64,000 nt of DNA from Desulfatiglans anilini DSM 4660 (GCF_000422285.1 NZ_AULM01000022.1:1-64000), one strand, 5' to 3'; shown: positions 42,947 through 52,357, numbered from the stretch's first letter. Made by a program: numbers and translations. Notes: a model not told the origin generated them from the letters alone.

Positions 42947-43161
42947 TGCGGTACCTCCGGGCGCTCCTGTTCGCGGGCGCAGACAAACATGGTCCTGTCA
43001 CAAAAAGAGCCTAGAAAAGGCGGTTTGAAACAGAAAAGTGCGTTGCACTCGATCGTTGATCTCTATAGGGATCGCTGGGGCGGTCGCTTCCGAGGCCCCG
43101 CTGCCTCAACGGGATGATGCCGGCCTGCCGATGGGTGGGAAGGCCGGCGGAAGGAGGTTGA

Positions 43162-44007
43162 TTATGCTTGTTTTTTGGGCTTTTTCCAAGCGATCAAAGG
43201 ACAGAGTTTGCAGATATTGAAACCGGGATAGGTTTCTCCCGTGCGGGGGAATGAGGCGCCGCCGTCACGGAGGGTTCTTTGAAGGGTCCATCGGACCGTT
43301 CTTTCAAGGTGTGAACCGGGCCAGATCCAGTTGATTTCCCCCTGTTCGGTCTTGCCAGAGGTGTAGCTGCTGCTGCACATCGGGGTGATGTTGGGTTCCT
43401 GTGTCACGTAACATCGAACAATTCCGTGGCAGACAGAAGAATTCATGCTCATGGTCATACGAAAAGGATGCGTGTCGAAAGCTGCGCACCAATCATTTCC
43501 CAAGTGATAGGACTGGAGGACGTCGGACATGCCATGAATGACGTCCGGTACGAAGGGGCTTTTGTGCAAGGGGGCTGTGGCAAAGGCGAGCAATCCAGGC
43601 GGCAGGCGTTTCTTTGTTTTAACAAAGCGCTCGGCCTGTTCCAGGTTTTGGGTATATTTCAGGTGCCCTTTGATCTCGGATTCATCCAGTTCTTTCCATC
43701 CAAGAACATATTTCGCATTTGAACATCCGGTTTTTTCCTTGGTGCTGAGAGTGATTTCGCCGCCTTGTCGGGAAGCCGCAACGTAGTGACACAAAGTAAA
43801 AGGGTGAAGCGCTTCTTTATAATCGGCCTGCTGTTTATAATCTTCGAGTTCTTCTTCTGAAAAGAAAAATTTGACGGCTACAGGATAATACTTGAATTTC
43901 AATAGATTGCGTAGAGTAAAAACAATGTCCGAATGGCTGAGTGTTTCCTTTTCAAGCATTTGCCTTGCAAACTCTACGTCGTTCAAAAGCATTGTCGTGT
44001 CTATCAT
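43162..44007 (-). CDS. DUF169 protein
   Basis: The 281-residue protein resembles DUF169, a family widespread in anaerobes. It has YYPVAVKFFFSEEELEDY, HPFTLCHYVAASRQGGEI, KTGCSNAKYVLGWKEL and several conserved Cys, including CKLCP near the C-terminus. The repeated Cys suggest metal or Fe-S binding. Function is not established. Start 44007 (MIDTTMLLND) has GGAGAG 7 nt upstream and is preferred over 44064. It stands alone. Confidence 0.75.
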   Translation of the reverse strand: MIDTTMLLNDVEFARQMLEKETLSHSDIVFTLRNLLKFKYYPVAVKFFFSEEELEDYKQQADYKEALHPFTLCHYVAASRQGGEITLSTKEKTGCSNAKYVLGWKELDESEIKGHLKYTQNLEQAERFVKTKKRLPPGLLAFATAPLHKSPFVPDVIHGMSDVLQSYHLGNDWCAAFDTHPFRMTMSMNSSVCHGIVRCYVTQEPNITPMCSSSYTSGKTEQGEINWIWPGSHLERTVRWTLQRTLRDGGASFPRTGETYPGFNICKLCPLIAWKKPKKQA

Positions 44008-44104
44008 AAGATGCTCTCCAGACTGTAGAAGGTTAAAGATTGTTTGCCTGTTAAAAACTCCCACGCCTCTCGGCCATACCGTTTGGGCTGTGCCGGCATG
44101 GTGC

Positions 44105-44290
44105 GGGTGCTTGGGCGCCGACCACCAGGGCGCCTCCGCGCAAGCGATTGATTTCCTTGATGCTGGCCAAAAATCCTCATTTCCGGGTTGGAAACGGGGT
44201 ACTAGCCGGAATCATTTCCAGATGGACAGCAATGAGGGATCAACGTCTGAAAACCCTGTGAAAAAGGTTTTCCGGATGGACACAAGTTCA
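44105..44290 (+). repeat. Dispersed intergenic repeat, copy 6 (left arm eroded)
   Basis: CGACCACCAGGGCG, CTCCGCGCAAGCGATTGATT, GGCCAAAAATCCTCATTTCC and TTTCCGGATGGACACAAGTT match copies 5 and 7. The interior and right arm are nearly identical to copy 7, while the left arm is not recognisable. Confidence 0.7.
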
Positions 44291-44592
44291 TGGAAAGCCT
44301 ATAAAATCGAGTGAAGGATGTCAACGGGAAACAGCATCACTCCCAGCTTGAGGACGGATCATTTGTCGCGGGGCCGGCCGGCTTAGGGCCATGCCGTTAG
44401 GTGTGCCTTCATAAAGAGAGGGGTTTGCGCACGGGCGGGGATGGAATCGTGGAGCCTTGCTTGTGCCGGAGGGGATAAGGGCTTGGCATGGGAATCTCCG
44501 CGGGGTTCTTAAGATCTTCCAAAAACCCGATGTCTGTGGCAGACTGGTGGGTGATCGAGGCCAACCGCAGGCATGCTTGACGCTCCGGGAAG
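44291..44592. other. Intergenic region between repeat copy 6 and a radical SAM gene
   Basis: About 300 nt with reading frames on both strands but no product I can recognise. I see no clear terminator for the radical SAM gene that ends at 44593. Confidence 0.35.
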
Positions 44593-45678
44593 TCAGGAGG
44601 TCGTGTGCGCCGGATTCCGGCCGACGGAGATGGACGGGTGCGGGTCTGGGGAACTGAAGGCGGTTCGATAGTCGACGGAGCAGCACGTTGCCTGGAAACG
44701 CGGGTGCAGGCCGAGTGCCAGCGCCTCCTCGACCGCTTCTTCGGACCAGACCGCCATACGGGTGATGCCGGCGCGAAGGGCGAGACACTCGAGGGATGTG
44801 CCCTCGCGATTGCGAGGTCTTTCACACCCGAGGGCGATGGGGACATCCGGCATGAGGAGCCGGGCGGAGGCGATGAGACGCGCGATCGCCAAAGGGGCAG
44901 GCGGTTTGACGGTTGACATGGCGGTCCCTTTGAGCGGGCTGAGCACAACGATGACCAACACGGTGGGATGGTAGCGGCGAATGATCTCGAGCGCTCGATG
45001 CTCTGAATCGATGCGGCCGAAATAGAGCCCGGCCACGATGTGCGGAATCCAGGCGATGCCACTCTTTTTGACGGCTTCGATGGCCTCGATGACCTTGTGG
45101 AGTCCTGGGAGCCGATAAACCTCTGTTGCGGCCTTTTCATCTCCCATGACATCGAGGAGGGCCTGACGGATGCCGGCGGCCTTGAGGTCCTTGGCGGTGC
45201 GGAGGTCCGGGAAGCCCGTGTGCGCCGAAAGGTGCAGGGTTGTTTCGCGTCCGAGGGACGAGATGACGTCTAGATAGCGGTTCCAGGGCAGTTCGCCGTT
45301 CCGGTTGGATCCACCGGTCAGGAGAATACCGTGGTTCCCGTTCACAGCGAGCAGACGGCCGCGGCGCAACAACTCCTCGGGCTCATCGACCTTGAGCATC
45401 GGTTGGAGGAGTGTTCCTGCGCAGTGGAGGCACTGCAACTCGCAGCGGCTGCCTGTGATGGAGAGGGCGGGATATCGGCCGCGGAAGCCGTGGAAGCGTA
45501 TCATTCCGGGGAGATAGAAGGTGATTTCTCTACCATGGCGGTCTCTGGCGATGTCCCACGCTTCGCGAAAAAGGGCTTCGTCGGCGGGACCGAATTCAGG
45601 AGAGGGAGATGCAAGGCTGGTTCCGATGGCTGTCCGGGAATCGGGAAGCGGGGGCTGATTGTTCGATCTTTCGGGCAT
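44593..45678 (-). CDS. Radical SAM protein, subfamily not recognised
   Basis: The 361-residue protein has the radical SAM cluster motif GSRCELQCLHCAG (C-x3-C-x2-C) near residue 80. A conserved barrel follows (GILLTGGSNRNGELPWNRYL, LHLSAHTGFPDLRTAKDLKA, ALLDVMGDEKAATEVYRLPG, IPHIVAGLYFGRID). LGCERPRNREGTSLECLALR near the end is a second conserved patch with Cys. The layout is reminiscent of lipoyl-synthase-like or biotin-synthase-like anaerobe enzymes, but I cannot assign a reaction. It diverges from a lipoprotein gene. Confidence 0.8.
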   Translation of the reverse strand: MPERSNNQPPLPDSRTAIGTSLASPSPEFGPADEALFREAWDIARDRHGREITFYLPGMIRFHGFRGRYPALSITGSRCELQCLHCAGTLLQPMLKVDEPEELLRRGRLLAVNGNHGILLTGGSNRNGELPWNRYLDVISSLGRETTLHLSAHTGFPDLRTAKDLKAAGIRQALLDVMGDEKAATEVYRLPGLHKVIEAIEAVKKSGIAWIPHIVAGLYFGRIDSEHRALEIIRRYHPTVLVIVVLSPLKGTAMSTVKPPAPLAIARLIASARLLMPDVPIALGCERPRNREGTSLECLALRAGITRMAVWSEEAVEEALALGLHPRFQATCCSVDYRTAFSSPDPHPSISVGRNPAHTTS

Positions 45679-45812
45679 GGACAGACCACGCGAGCCGCAG
45701 AGGCCGACGGCGTTTCAGGTTGAAGAAAAACAGCCTGCGTAAAACGGATTTTTCAACACGCTGCCAAGACCACGTTTTCCGAGGTGGAATCGGGATTGAA
45801 CATAGGGAGAGT

Positions 45813-46442
45813 ATGCAAATGCTGAAGAGAAATCAAGCCTGGTTTTTTTGGGTGCTGCCGCTCTTGATCTGCTTCGCGGCTTCGGGGTGCAGCACGCTTG
45901 CTGAATTGAAAGTGCACTATGAACTTCCCCCTGGCTCCAATGCCCTGTCGGGGCGGAGCATGGCGCTGTTGGTGGAAGATGGGCGCACGGTCCCGGAGAT
46001 TCTGGGAAAGGGCGCGGCCAAACAGTATGAGCATTTTTCAGGGAAGGTCTCCTTCAGCTATGCCCGCTACGGGGAACCCGGCTTCAAACAGGGGCTTTAT
46101 GATCTGCGCGAGCTGTTCACTGCGGCCTTCACAAAGAAATTGGAGAATCTCGGGATGGACGTGCGGACGGAGCGTGTACCGGGGGCGCTGGAACTCATCA
46201 TCCGTGTCGAGGAGTGCTCTCTGGACTTTGTTGACCGGCGGTGGATTGCCAGGGCGGTTTATGAAGCTCGAGTCGAGGAAAACGGGCGCTTTTTGGCATC
46301 GCAGCGGATCAGCGGCCACTCCGAAAGGCTGAAGATCATCGGCCGGAAGCAGGCCGATGCAGTCATGAGCGAGCTTTTTACCGATATCGTCAATCAGCTC
46401 GATGTCTTAAGACTTCTGGAGCAGGTCGAGCGAGTGCGCTGA
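45813..46442 (+). CDS. Predicted lipoprotein of unknown function
   Basis: The 209-residue protein has a lipoprotein signal (WVLPLLICFAASGCST) with the lipobox Cys near residue 25. The mature part is a mixed alpha/beta domain (SNALSGRSMALLVEDGRTVP, KLENLGMDVRTERVPGALEL). It is somewhat like periplasmic/outer-membrane LPS or transport accessory lipoproteins, but no family is assigned. Start ATG 45813 has GGGAGAG upstream. rimO begins 2 nt after its stop, so the two are co-transcribed. Confidence 0.75.
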   Translation: MQMLKRNQAWFFWVLPLLICFAASGCSTLAELKVHYELPPGSNALSGRSMALLVEDGRTVPEILGKGAAKQYEHFSGKVSFSYARYGEPGFKQGLYDLRELFTAAFTKKLENLGMDVRTERVPGALELIIRVEECSLDFVDRRWIARAVYEARVEENGRFLASQRISGHSERLKIIGRKQADAVMSELFTDIVNQLDVLRLLEQVERVR

Positions 46443-46444
46443 GG

Positions 46445-47812
46445 ATGGCCATCGCTATGAAAAATCGGCCACTGGACCATCATGGGGTGTATTGCATCAG
46501 CCTCGGCTGTGCAAAAAATCTCGTCGACACCGAGCATATGCTTGGTTTGATGCAGGCAGGCGGCTGCGGGTTGACCGAGACCCTGGGCGAGGCCGAAACG
46601 GTGGTGATCAACACCTGCGGTTTTATCCAGGAGGCTGTGCAAGAGGCGATCGGAACCATTCTTGAGGCAGCACGCGAGAAGGCCTTGGGAACCTTCAGAA
46701 ACCTGATCGTAACCGGGTGTTTTGTGCAACGGTACGGCTACAAGCTGACCCGGGAAATCCCCGAGGTGGACGCTTGGGTGGGTACCGGAGAATTCCACCG
46801 AATCGTGGAAGTGCTGAGCGCCCTGGAGGCTCAAAAAGGGCCTCTTTTCCTGATCGGTCCGCCCCGCTACCAGGCGGACCACGGCGTGCCGCGCATCCGG
46901 ACGACGCCGTTTTTCAGCACCTATCTCAAGATCTCTGAAGGGTGCTCCCATCGCTGCAGCTACTGCTGCATACCCCGCCTGAGGGGGCCTCTTCGCAGCC
47001 GCAGCCTGGATTCTCTGGTCCTCGAAGCGGAGCGGATGGTCGCAGACGGCGTCAAGGAGATCAACCTCGTCGGCCAGGATATCACGGCTTACGGGCGCGA
47101 TCGTTTGGAGCGCGGGGGGTTGGAGCGGCTCCTGAGGCGTCTGGTCAAGGTGGATGGGCTTGCCTGGATCCGGCTGATGTACTGCAATCCCGAAGGGATT
47201 ACCGATGCATTGTTGGAATTGATCGAAGGGGAGGAAAAAATCTGCCCTTATTTGGATATTCCCCTCCAGCATGTCAGCCCCGCCGTGCTTCGTGCCATGG
47301 GGCGAGGGGGCGGCGGAGAAAGTCCGTGGGAATTGATCGGGCGGATCCGCTCCGTCAAGCGCGGTATCGCCATCCGTACGACCTTCATGGTGGGCTTCCC
47401 GGGAGAAACGGAGCAGGATTTCGAGAATCTGCTCCGCTTTGTACAGGAGACGAGTTTCGATCATCTCGGTGTATTCTCGTTCAGTCCGGAGAGTGGCACG
47501 CGAGCGGCGAGAATCAGGACGGGCATTGTGCCCAAAAAGATCGCCGTCGAGAGGCGCCGCAAGGTAATGCAGCTTCAGTCCCGGATGGCGAAGAAGGCCA
47601 AGCAGGGGCTGATCGGATCCGTTTTTCCGGTTCTGATCGAGGGGTATTGCCCCGAAACGGAGCTTCTGCTGAGCGGGCGCACCTCCATGATGGCTCCCGA
47701 GGTCGACGGACAGGTCCTGATCACTAAAGGGACGGGAGCTGAAGGCGTGATCCTCCCGGTCAGGATTACCGAAGCCCACCCCTATGATCTAGTCGGCGAG
47801 ATTGTTTCTTGA
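46445..47812 (+). CDS. rimO: Ribosomal protein S12 methylthiotransferase RimO
   Basis: The 455-residue radical SAM enzyme methylthiolates Asp of ribosomal protein S12. The N-terminal UPF0004 domain has conserved Cys (YCISLGCAKNLVDTEHML, VVINTCGFIQEAVQEAI, LIVTGCFVQRYG). The radical SAM motif is SEGCSHRCSYCCIPRLRGPL. Other markers are EINLVGQDITAYGRD, IPLQHVSPAVLRAMGRGG and FMVGFPGETEQDF. The C-terminal TRAM domain completes the family layout. It follows the lipoprotein gene directly. Confidence 0.95.
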   Translation: MAIAMKNRPLDHHGVYCISLGCAKNLVDTEHMLGLMQAGGCGLTETLGEAETVVINTCGFIQEAVQEAIGTILEAAREKALGTFRNLIVTGCFVQRYGYKLTREIPEVDAWVGTGEFHRIVEVLSALEAQKGPLFLIGPPRYQADHGVPRIRTTPFFSTYLKISEGCSHRCSYCCIPRLRGPLRSRSLDSLVLEAERMVADGVKEINLVGQDITAYGRDRLERGGLERLLRRLVKVDGLAWIRLMYCNPEGITDALLELIEGEEKICPYLDIPLQHVSPAVLRAMGRGGGGESPWELIGRIRSVKRGIAIRTTFMVGFPGETEQDFENLLRFVQETSFDHLGVFSFSPESGTRAARIRTGIVPKKIAVERRRKVMQLQSRMAKKAKQGLIGSVFPVLIEGYCPETELLLSGRTSMMAPEVDGQVLITKGTGAEGVILPVRITEAHPYDLVGEIVS

Positions 47813-47920
47813 AACGATGTAGTCGGATTTGGTTTGACATGACTTCATTGCTTATTTAACCTTACCCATTTATCTCAAAGCAGCTAAAGCGGCTGGATGC
47901 GCCATCAGCGGGAGTTTCGG

Positions 47921-48904
47921 ATGAACCCAGACCAGGCTATACTGAACAAGCACAGACTTCACCTCGAAGAAATCGAGGCCGAACTGGCTCTTTCCGTCGG
48001 ATCCCGCGTAGCGAAAATCGAAGAAATATCCCGGCACACCCTCCTTGGAGGAGGAAAGAGACTCCGCCCACTCCTCTTTGTTCTTTCTTGCGGGCTTCTT
48101 GGATCGCGGGTTCAGGAATGCTACCGGTTGGCGGGTATTTTCGAGATCATCCACGCCGCCTCGCTCCTGCACGACGATGTCCTGGACAACGCGGAGACCC
48201 GGCGCAGCCGGCCTTCGGCCAACCGTCTCTGGGGCAACCATGCGGCGGTGCTCGTAGGGGACTTCTTGTACTCCAAGGCCTTTGCCGTGGCCTTTGAAAC
48301 GGGGCATCGCCCCTTTCTCCAGCGCCTGACGGAGACTACCACCCGTATGGCCGAAGGCCAGGTTCTGGAACTCGAACATACCTTCGACTGGGACATCGGG
48401 AAAGAAGCTTACCTGGAGATCGTCAAGGCCAAAACAGCGGTGTTGATTTCGGCTGCCTGCGAGTGCGGGGCGATTTTGAGCGGTGCGGGAGAAACGGCCG
48501 AATCGGCGCTTGCACAGTTCGGCTTCCATATGGGCGTGGCCTTTCAGTTGATGGACGACCTCCTGGATTACACGGCAGAGGAGAAGGTATTCGGCAAGCC
48601 GGTGGTCAAAGACCTGAGGGAGGGGAAGATTACCCTGCCGTTGATTTACGCGCTTGCGGATCTGGAAGAGGCGGACCGGGCTGCCCTTCGGACCCGCCTC
48701 ACGCCAGAGGGAGCGTTTCCGAGCGAGGCGGATTTCCTGCAGGTTTTGGAGATGGTGCGCACCGGCGGCTGCCTGGAGCGCGTTCGCGAAGAGGCCTCTG
48801 AAAGCGTCGAGCGGGCGGCCGGTTGCCTGGCGATTTTCCCTGACTCCCCTGCAAAACGTGATCTGCTCCAAATGAACCGTTACATCCTTGACCGGAGCTA
48901 TTGA
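47921..48904 (+). CDS. Polyprenyl diphosphate synthase (octaprenyl/heptaprenyl type)
   Basis: The 327-residue enzyme elongates isoprenoid diphosphates to the quinone side chain. First aspartate-rich motif LLHDDVLDNAETRRSRPS and second FQLMDDLLDYTAEEKVFGKP are intact, and GGGKRLRPLLFVLSCGLLG binds IPP. Chain length is not deducible with confidence. ATG 47921 (GGGAG upstream) is chosen over 47897. It provides the side chain of menaquinone, which would accept electrons in sulfate respiration. Confidence 0.9.
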   Translation: MNPDQAILNKHRLHLEEIEAELALSVGSRVAKIEEISRHTLLGGGKRLRPLLFVLSCGLLGSRVQECYRLAGIFEIIHAASLLHDDVLDNAETRRSRPSANRLWGNHAAVLVGDFLYSKAFAVAFETGHRPFLQRLTETTTRMAEGQVLELEHTFDWDIGKEAYLEIVKAKTAVLISAACECGAILSGAGETAESALAQFGFHMGVAFQLMDDLLDYTAEEKVFGKPVVKDLREGKITLPLIYALADLEEADRAALRTRLTPEGAFPSEADFLQVLEMVRTGGCLERVREEASESVERAAGCLAIFPDSPAKRDLLQMNRYILDRSY

Positions 48905-49024
48905 CCTGCAACCGGCTTATAGCGGCGCAAAAAGAGAAACGGCCTTCTGTTTTCTCCGGGACACCGCGGTTTCATCGGGCGCTTCGGCCTTTGCAGGAAA
49001 GCAGGAGGCTGAGTCGGGGCACGG

Positions 49025-50071
49025 TCATTTTCCGAAGGGACAGACGGGATAGCGGCATGCCTCACACTGAAGACACATGCCGCCGTGGGCCATTACGGCC
49101 AGGTCGCGCCGCGTGATCTCCTCCCCGGCGAGTACCCTCGGGAGAACGAGGTCGAGAACGGTCGCCCTGTAAAAAAGTACGCATGCCGGCAGACCGAGGA
49201 TCGGGATCTCTCCGATGCGGCCGTAAAGGAACATCGCCCCGGGCAGGACCGGCGTACCGTAAATGACGGGGTCGGCTCCGGCTTCAGCGACCGCCAGCCG
49301 GCTGATGTCGTCCGGGTCGACGCTCATGCCGCCGGCGACCATGACGAGCCGGGCGCCGGCCTGAATGACCGAGCGGATCCCGTCCACGATCCGGTCCAGT
49401 TTGTCGGGGGAGAAGACGAGTTTGCATATCTCACAGCCATAGGCGGCCAGCTTTTTGCGGAGGATGGGCGCGAATTTATCCTCGATGAGACCGGTGTAGA
49501 CCTCGTTTCCCGTCACGACCAGACCGGTCGGGGGTTGGGCCAGTGCCGTGACCGTAAAGACGGGTCCATAGGTTCGTATCGCTTCCAGCGCTTCCATGAG
49601 GGTCTTTTCTTTCAGGATGAGAGGGATAGCGCGGGTGGCGGCCAGGATGTCGCCAGCTTGGACGACGGTGTTCGTGTGGCGGGACGAGCAGGAGATCTCC
49701 GGGGTCATGTTCAATTCCACCAGGGCTTCCACGTTGATCTTCAGCAGTCCAGAGCGCGCCGCCTTGAGGGCGATTTTTCCTTCAGACGGAGACTCTTCGA
49801 AGCTCACACCCGGCCCTGCGATGACGTTGGCGATCCTGAGCGCGGCTTCGTCCTCATGAAGTTCGTCCCGTCCCAGCTTCAAGACATACAGATGTTCCTT
49901 CCCTAAACGCTTCAAATGCCGTATGTCTTCTTCCCGGATGATATGCCCCTTCTTGAAAGCCGGGCCTTTGAACTGGCCGGGCCTGATCTCCGTGATGTCA
50001 TGTGCCAGGACGGTGCCGACGGCCTGGTCGACAGATATGATGGTTGCGGATGATTTGTATTTGCCTGTCAT
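49025..50071 (-). CDS. Molybdopterin-binding (MoCF/MoeA-like) protein with C-terminal Cys motif
   Basis: The 348-residue protein contains a MoaB/Mog/MoeA-type MPT-binding domain (TGLVVTGNEVYTGLIEDKFA, ARLVMVAGGMSVDPDDISRL, LPGAMFLYGRIGEIPILGLP) at residues ~180-320. The N-terminal part (VDQAVGTVLAHDITEIRPGQ, GHIIREEDIRHLKRLGKEHL) matches MoeA-like domains. The C-terminus carries CLQCEACRYPVCPFG, a C-x2-C-x2-C-x4-C set suggesting Fe-S or zinc. It may help insert molybdenum or tungsten cofactor, or act as a regulator. Start 50071 has GAGGAG upstream. Confidence 0.8.
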   Translation of the reverse strand: MTGKYKSSATIISVDQAVGTVLAHDITEIRPGQFKGPAFKKGHIIREEDIRHLKRLGKEHLYVLKLGRDELHEDEAALRIANVIAGPGVSFEESPSEGKIALKAARSGLLKINVEALVELNMTPEISCSSRHTNTVVQAGDILAATRAIPLILKEKTLMEALEAIRTYGPVFTVTALAQPPTGLVVTGNEVYTGLIEDKFAPILRKKLAAYGCEICKLVFSPDKLDRIVDGIRSVIQAGARLVMVAGGMSVDPDDISRLAVAEAGADPVIYGTPVLPGAMFLYGRIGEIPILGLPACVLFYRATVLDLVLPRVLAGEEITRRDLAVMAHGGMCLQCEACRYPVCPFGK

Positions 50072-50095
50072 GAGATTTCTCCTCAAGCTATCGTC

Positions 50096-50275
50096 GATGA
50101 GCTGGTTTCCATCCGTAAATGGTCTTTTGGGCCGATCTAGGCGTCAATCTGCACGTTTACTTGTGCGGCGACCACCAGGGCGTCTCCGCGCAAGCGCTAG
50201 ATTTCCTTGATATTGGCCAAAAATCCTCATTTCTGGATTCGAAACTCGGGTTCTATCGGGAAATCATTTCCGGAT
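50096..50275 (+). repeat. Dispersed intergenic repeat, copy 7 (with a partial copy after it)
   Basis: It begins AGCTGGTTTCCATCCGTAAA, then has GCACGTTTACTTGTGCGGCG, CGCGCAAGCGCTAGATTTCC, GGCCAAAAATCCTCATTTCT and ends AAATCATTTCCGGATG. It is the cleanest copy and lacks the extra interior block of copy 1. A second left arm (GATCCGGAAATGGTCCTTTT) starts at ~50293, so a decayed neighbour copy adjoins it. Confidence 0.8.
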
Positions 50276-50374
50276 GAAAACAACCTGGTCTGATCCGGAA
50301 ATGGTCCTTTTGGCCCGTTTCGGGAGAGGCTGTTCCTGTCCTTTTGGGACTGGAAGCGGGGCGGGATGCGCCGT

Positions 50375-51142
50375 TCAAAGCCTCAACAGCAGTAGATCCG
50401 AGCCAAGCGTAAGCTCTCCACTATACGCCCGCCGGCAATCTCCGGCAATGTCTGTTTTCAGACACTCCGGATAAAAATGGGTCAGCACCAGATGCCGGGC
50501 GCCGGATTGTTCGGCAATACGGGCGGCTGAGGAAGGGGTCAGGTGCCCGGGTACAGGCGACTGGTCTGGAAAGGCGCATTCGAGGATGAGAATATCGGCA
50601 TCCTGCGCAAGGTGGACGATCTCGTCGCAATAATCTGTATCGCCTGAATATACAAGGATCTTCCCGTCCGAGGAGCGTATGCGGTAACTGATTCCCTGCG
50701 CAGAGTGGCGGGTGCATGCGGTCGATATCTCCAGCGAACCGATGGCCAAGACTCCATCATTTTCAGGGCGGATCTCCCTGACCGATACGCATTCACTCCA
50801 TCGTAAGGTAGAGCCCGCGTAGGCTGCTTCGAGGTGAGAGAGCATGTCTGTCAGGCCGGCCGGGCCGGCGAGGACCATTTGAGTTCTGGAGGCGGCAAAA
50901 GACGGGTTGCGCAAGGCGAAGAGAAGCGGAACCAGATCGGCGCAGTGGTCCGGGTGAAAATGCGTTAGAAACACCCCTCGCAGAGCGGTCAAGGGCAGGC
51001 CGGCTCTGGCCATTTGCCGGAGCGTGCCCGGTCCGAGATCAAGGCAGAAGAGGTGATCTGCCTCGCGGACGGCAATGGCTGGAGATGCGCGATCAGATAG
51101 TGGCAGGGCGGTGCCCGTGCCGAGGAGGACAACATCCATCAT
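50375..51142 (-). CDS. Metallo-beta-lactamase-fold hydrolase (RNase Z-like)
   Basis: The 255-residue protein has MBL motifs DVVLLGTGTALPLSDRASPA, GVFLTHFHPDHCADLVPLL (HxHxDH), DTDYCDEIVHLAQDADILIL and LVLTHFYPE. This pattern is that of RNase-Z/arylsulfatase-like small MBL hydrolases. Whether it processes tRNA or a small ester is not clear. The conserved exosite arm of RNase Z is not evident. Start ATG 51142 is preferred over TTG 51157. Confidence 0.85.
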   Translation of the reverse strand: MMDVVLLGTGTALPLSDRASPAIAVREADHLFCLDLGPGTLRQMARAGLPLTALRGVFLTHFHPDHCADLVPLLFALRNPSFAASRTQMVLAGPAGLTDMLSHLEAAYAGSTLRWSECVSVREIRPENDGVLAIGSLEISTACTRHSAQGISYRIRSSDGKILVYSGDTDYCDEIVHLAQDADILILECAFPDQSPVPGHLTPSSAARIAEQSGARHLVLTHFYPECLKTDIAGDCRRAYSGELTLGSDLLLLRL

Positions 51143-51157
51143 CGGTTTGCGGTCCAA

Positions 51158-51817
51158 ATGTTTCAGGTTGGTAATGCTACGGCATCTCTACGGACACGGC
51201 CTGGGATGCCCTTCGGTTTCGATGCGAGGGCGTGCGGCGCTCCCCTGTCTATATTTCGCAAAGCGGTGCCCCGTCCGGAGAAACAAGATGAGCCGGCCAG
51301 AATCCGGACCACTGGAGGTTGCTGAAAAAAGGGGCCGACAGCGGCCGGATGCGTGATCAATGCACACTCTGACCCGAAAAAGAGGCGCGATGATGAAGCC
51401 GATTCCCCGGACCGCACGGTGGCATCTTATCCGTGAATCTGTTCCCGGTCAATCCTTGACGAATCCATGAAACATGCCCTGACTGGCGGGCTTGACAAAG
51501 TGTAAGAAAACCTGACACCTTTCAACGTCGATCCGGTTCACTAGTTTTCCTGGTGGGACGCAGGGATCGGTAGTGCTCTCGATAGGTTGCCTCTTTTCGC
51601 TTTTAATCGCGGGAAGTGGCATGTTTCTTGTTTGAAAATGTCTCGCGGAAGGAGGAGTGGAATGCCCGTTGGAGCCCGGTGAATAAAAACAGGATATTTA
51701 TCTTGATAAATCAATCCGTTCGGCAAAACCGCCGAATGCGAAGCATCAAGAGTAAGGGTGAGAGGGCCTAGAAACGAGAAGGCACGCCGGCTCCTTTCCC
51801 GGCTGGCTCATTTTTAC
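51158..51817. other. Intergenic region upstream of the apr promoter
   Basis: This 660-nt gap has no supported gene. There is a second TTGACA near 51492 without a convincing -10. I see no RNA structure of note by eye. Confidence 0.4.
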
Positions 51818-51845
51818 TTGACACCAAAGGGAATTTATATATAAA
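51818..51845 (+). promoter_or_regulatory. Strong candidate promoter of aprBA
   Basis: TTGACA (51818-51823), 16 nt, TATAAA (51840-51845) is nearly a perfect sigma-70 match in GC-rich DNA. It would give a leader of about 500 nt before aprB at 52358. That leader has no recognised gene or riboswitch. Confidence 0.65.
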
Positions 51846-52357
51846 AGGGTGCTTGTTACAAAAAGCACAAAGTATCGGGGAGAAATCCTGGCACGAGAGG
51901 CTTTTTGGGTTGCGGATTGAAAATAGGGGCAGCAGGGTTGCCGATGTCTATAAAACATGAGGCAAACCGGGCTTTTGCCCTCGCGAGTGCGGCGGTGGAG
52001 GTGCTCAGCCAGGCCACCGCCGGAGAAGGAGGACCGGGTACCGCCCCTGTGCGGTTTACGACGCTGCTCCCTGCTGGCTCGGTCGCAGGCAAGGCAGAGA
52101 CTTTCTGCTTGTGCACGAGATGCCCTTGGAAGGGCTGTAGCAAGAGCGGGGAAATCCGGAGTGAATCGGGAAGTGTCGAAGCTGCGTGGGGCGAGGCTTG
52201 TCTACCTGAAATCGACACCGGTTCCTGGGCCTTGATTGCTTGAGATCGCAGTCTAGAAAAAGATCGTATTCAAGAGAAAGGAGGTGGCATTCACAACTTT
52301 TGTAAACACCCTTGTCTTTGTAGAATCCATTCATTTGTCTATCAGGAGGTGTAGATA
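51846..52357. other. Long 5' leader of aprBA
   Basis: About 510 nt between the promoter and aprB. It contains no convincing gene, though one frame of 112 codons is open by chance. It ends with TCAGGAGGTG, the strong ribosome-binding site of aprB. Function of the long leader is unknown. Confidence 0.4.

Noticed and set aside
44321-44788. 155-codon minus-strand frame after the radical SAM gene
   Set aside because: It overlaps the 3' end of the radical SAM gene in another frame and has a low-complexity Pro/Arg product.
46394-47779. 461-codon minus-strand frame opposite rimO
   Set aside because: Antisense shadow with no recognised domain.
51905-52243. 112-codon plus-strand frame in the apr leader
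   Set aside because: Weak ribosome-binding site, no family resemblance, and chance open frames of this size are common here.
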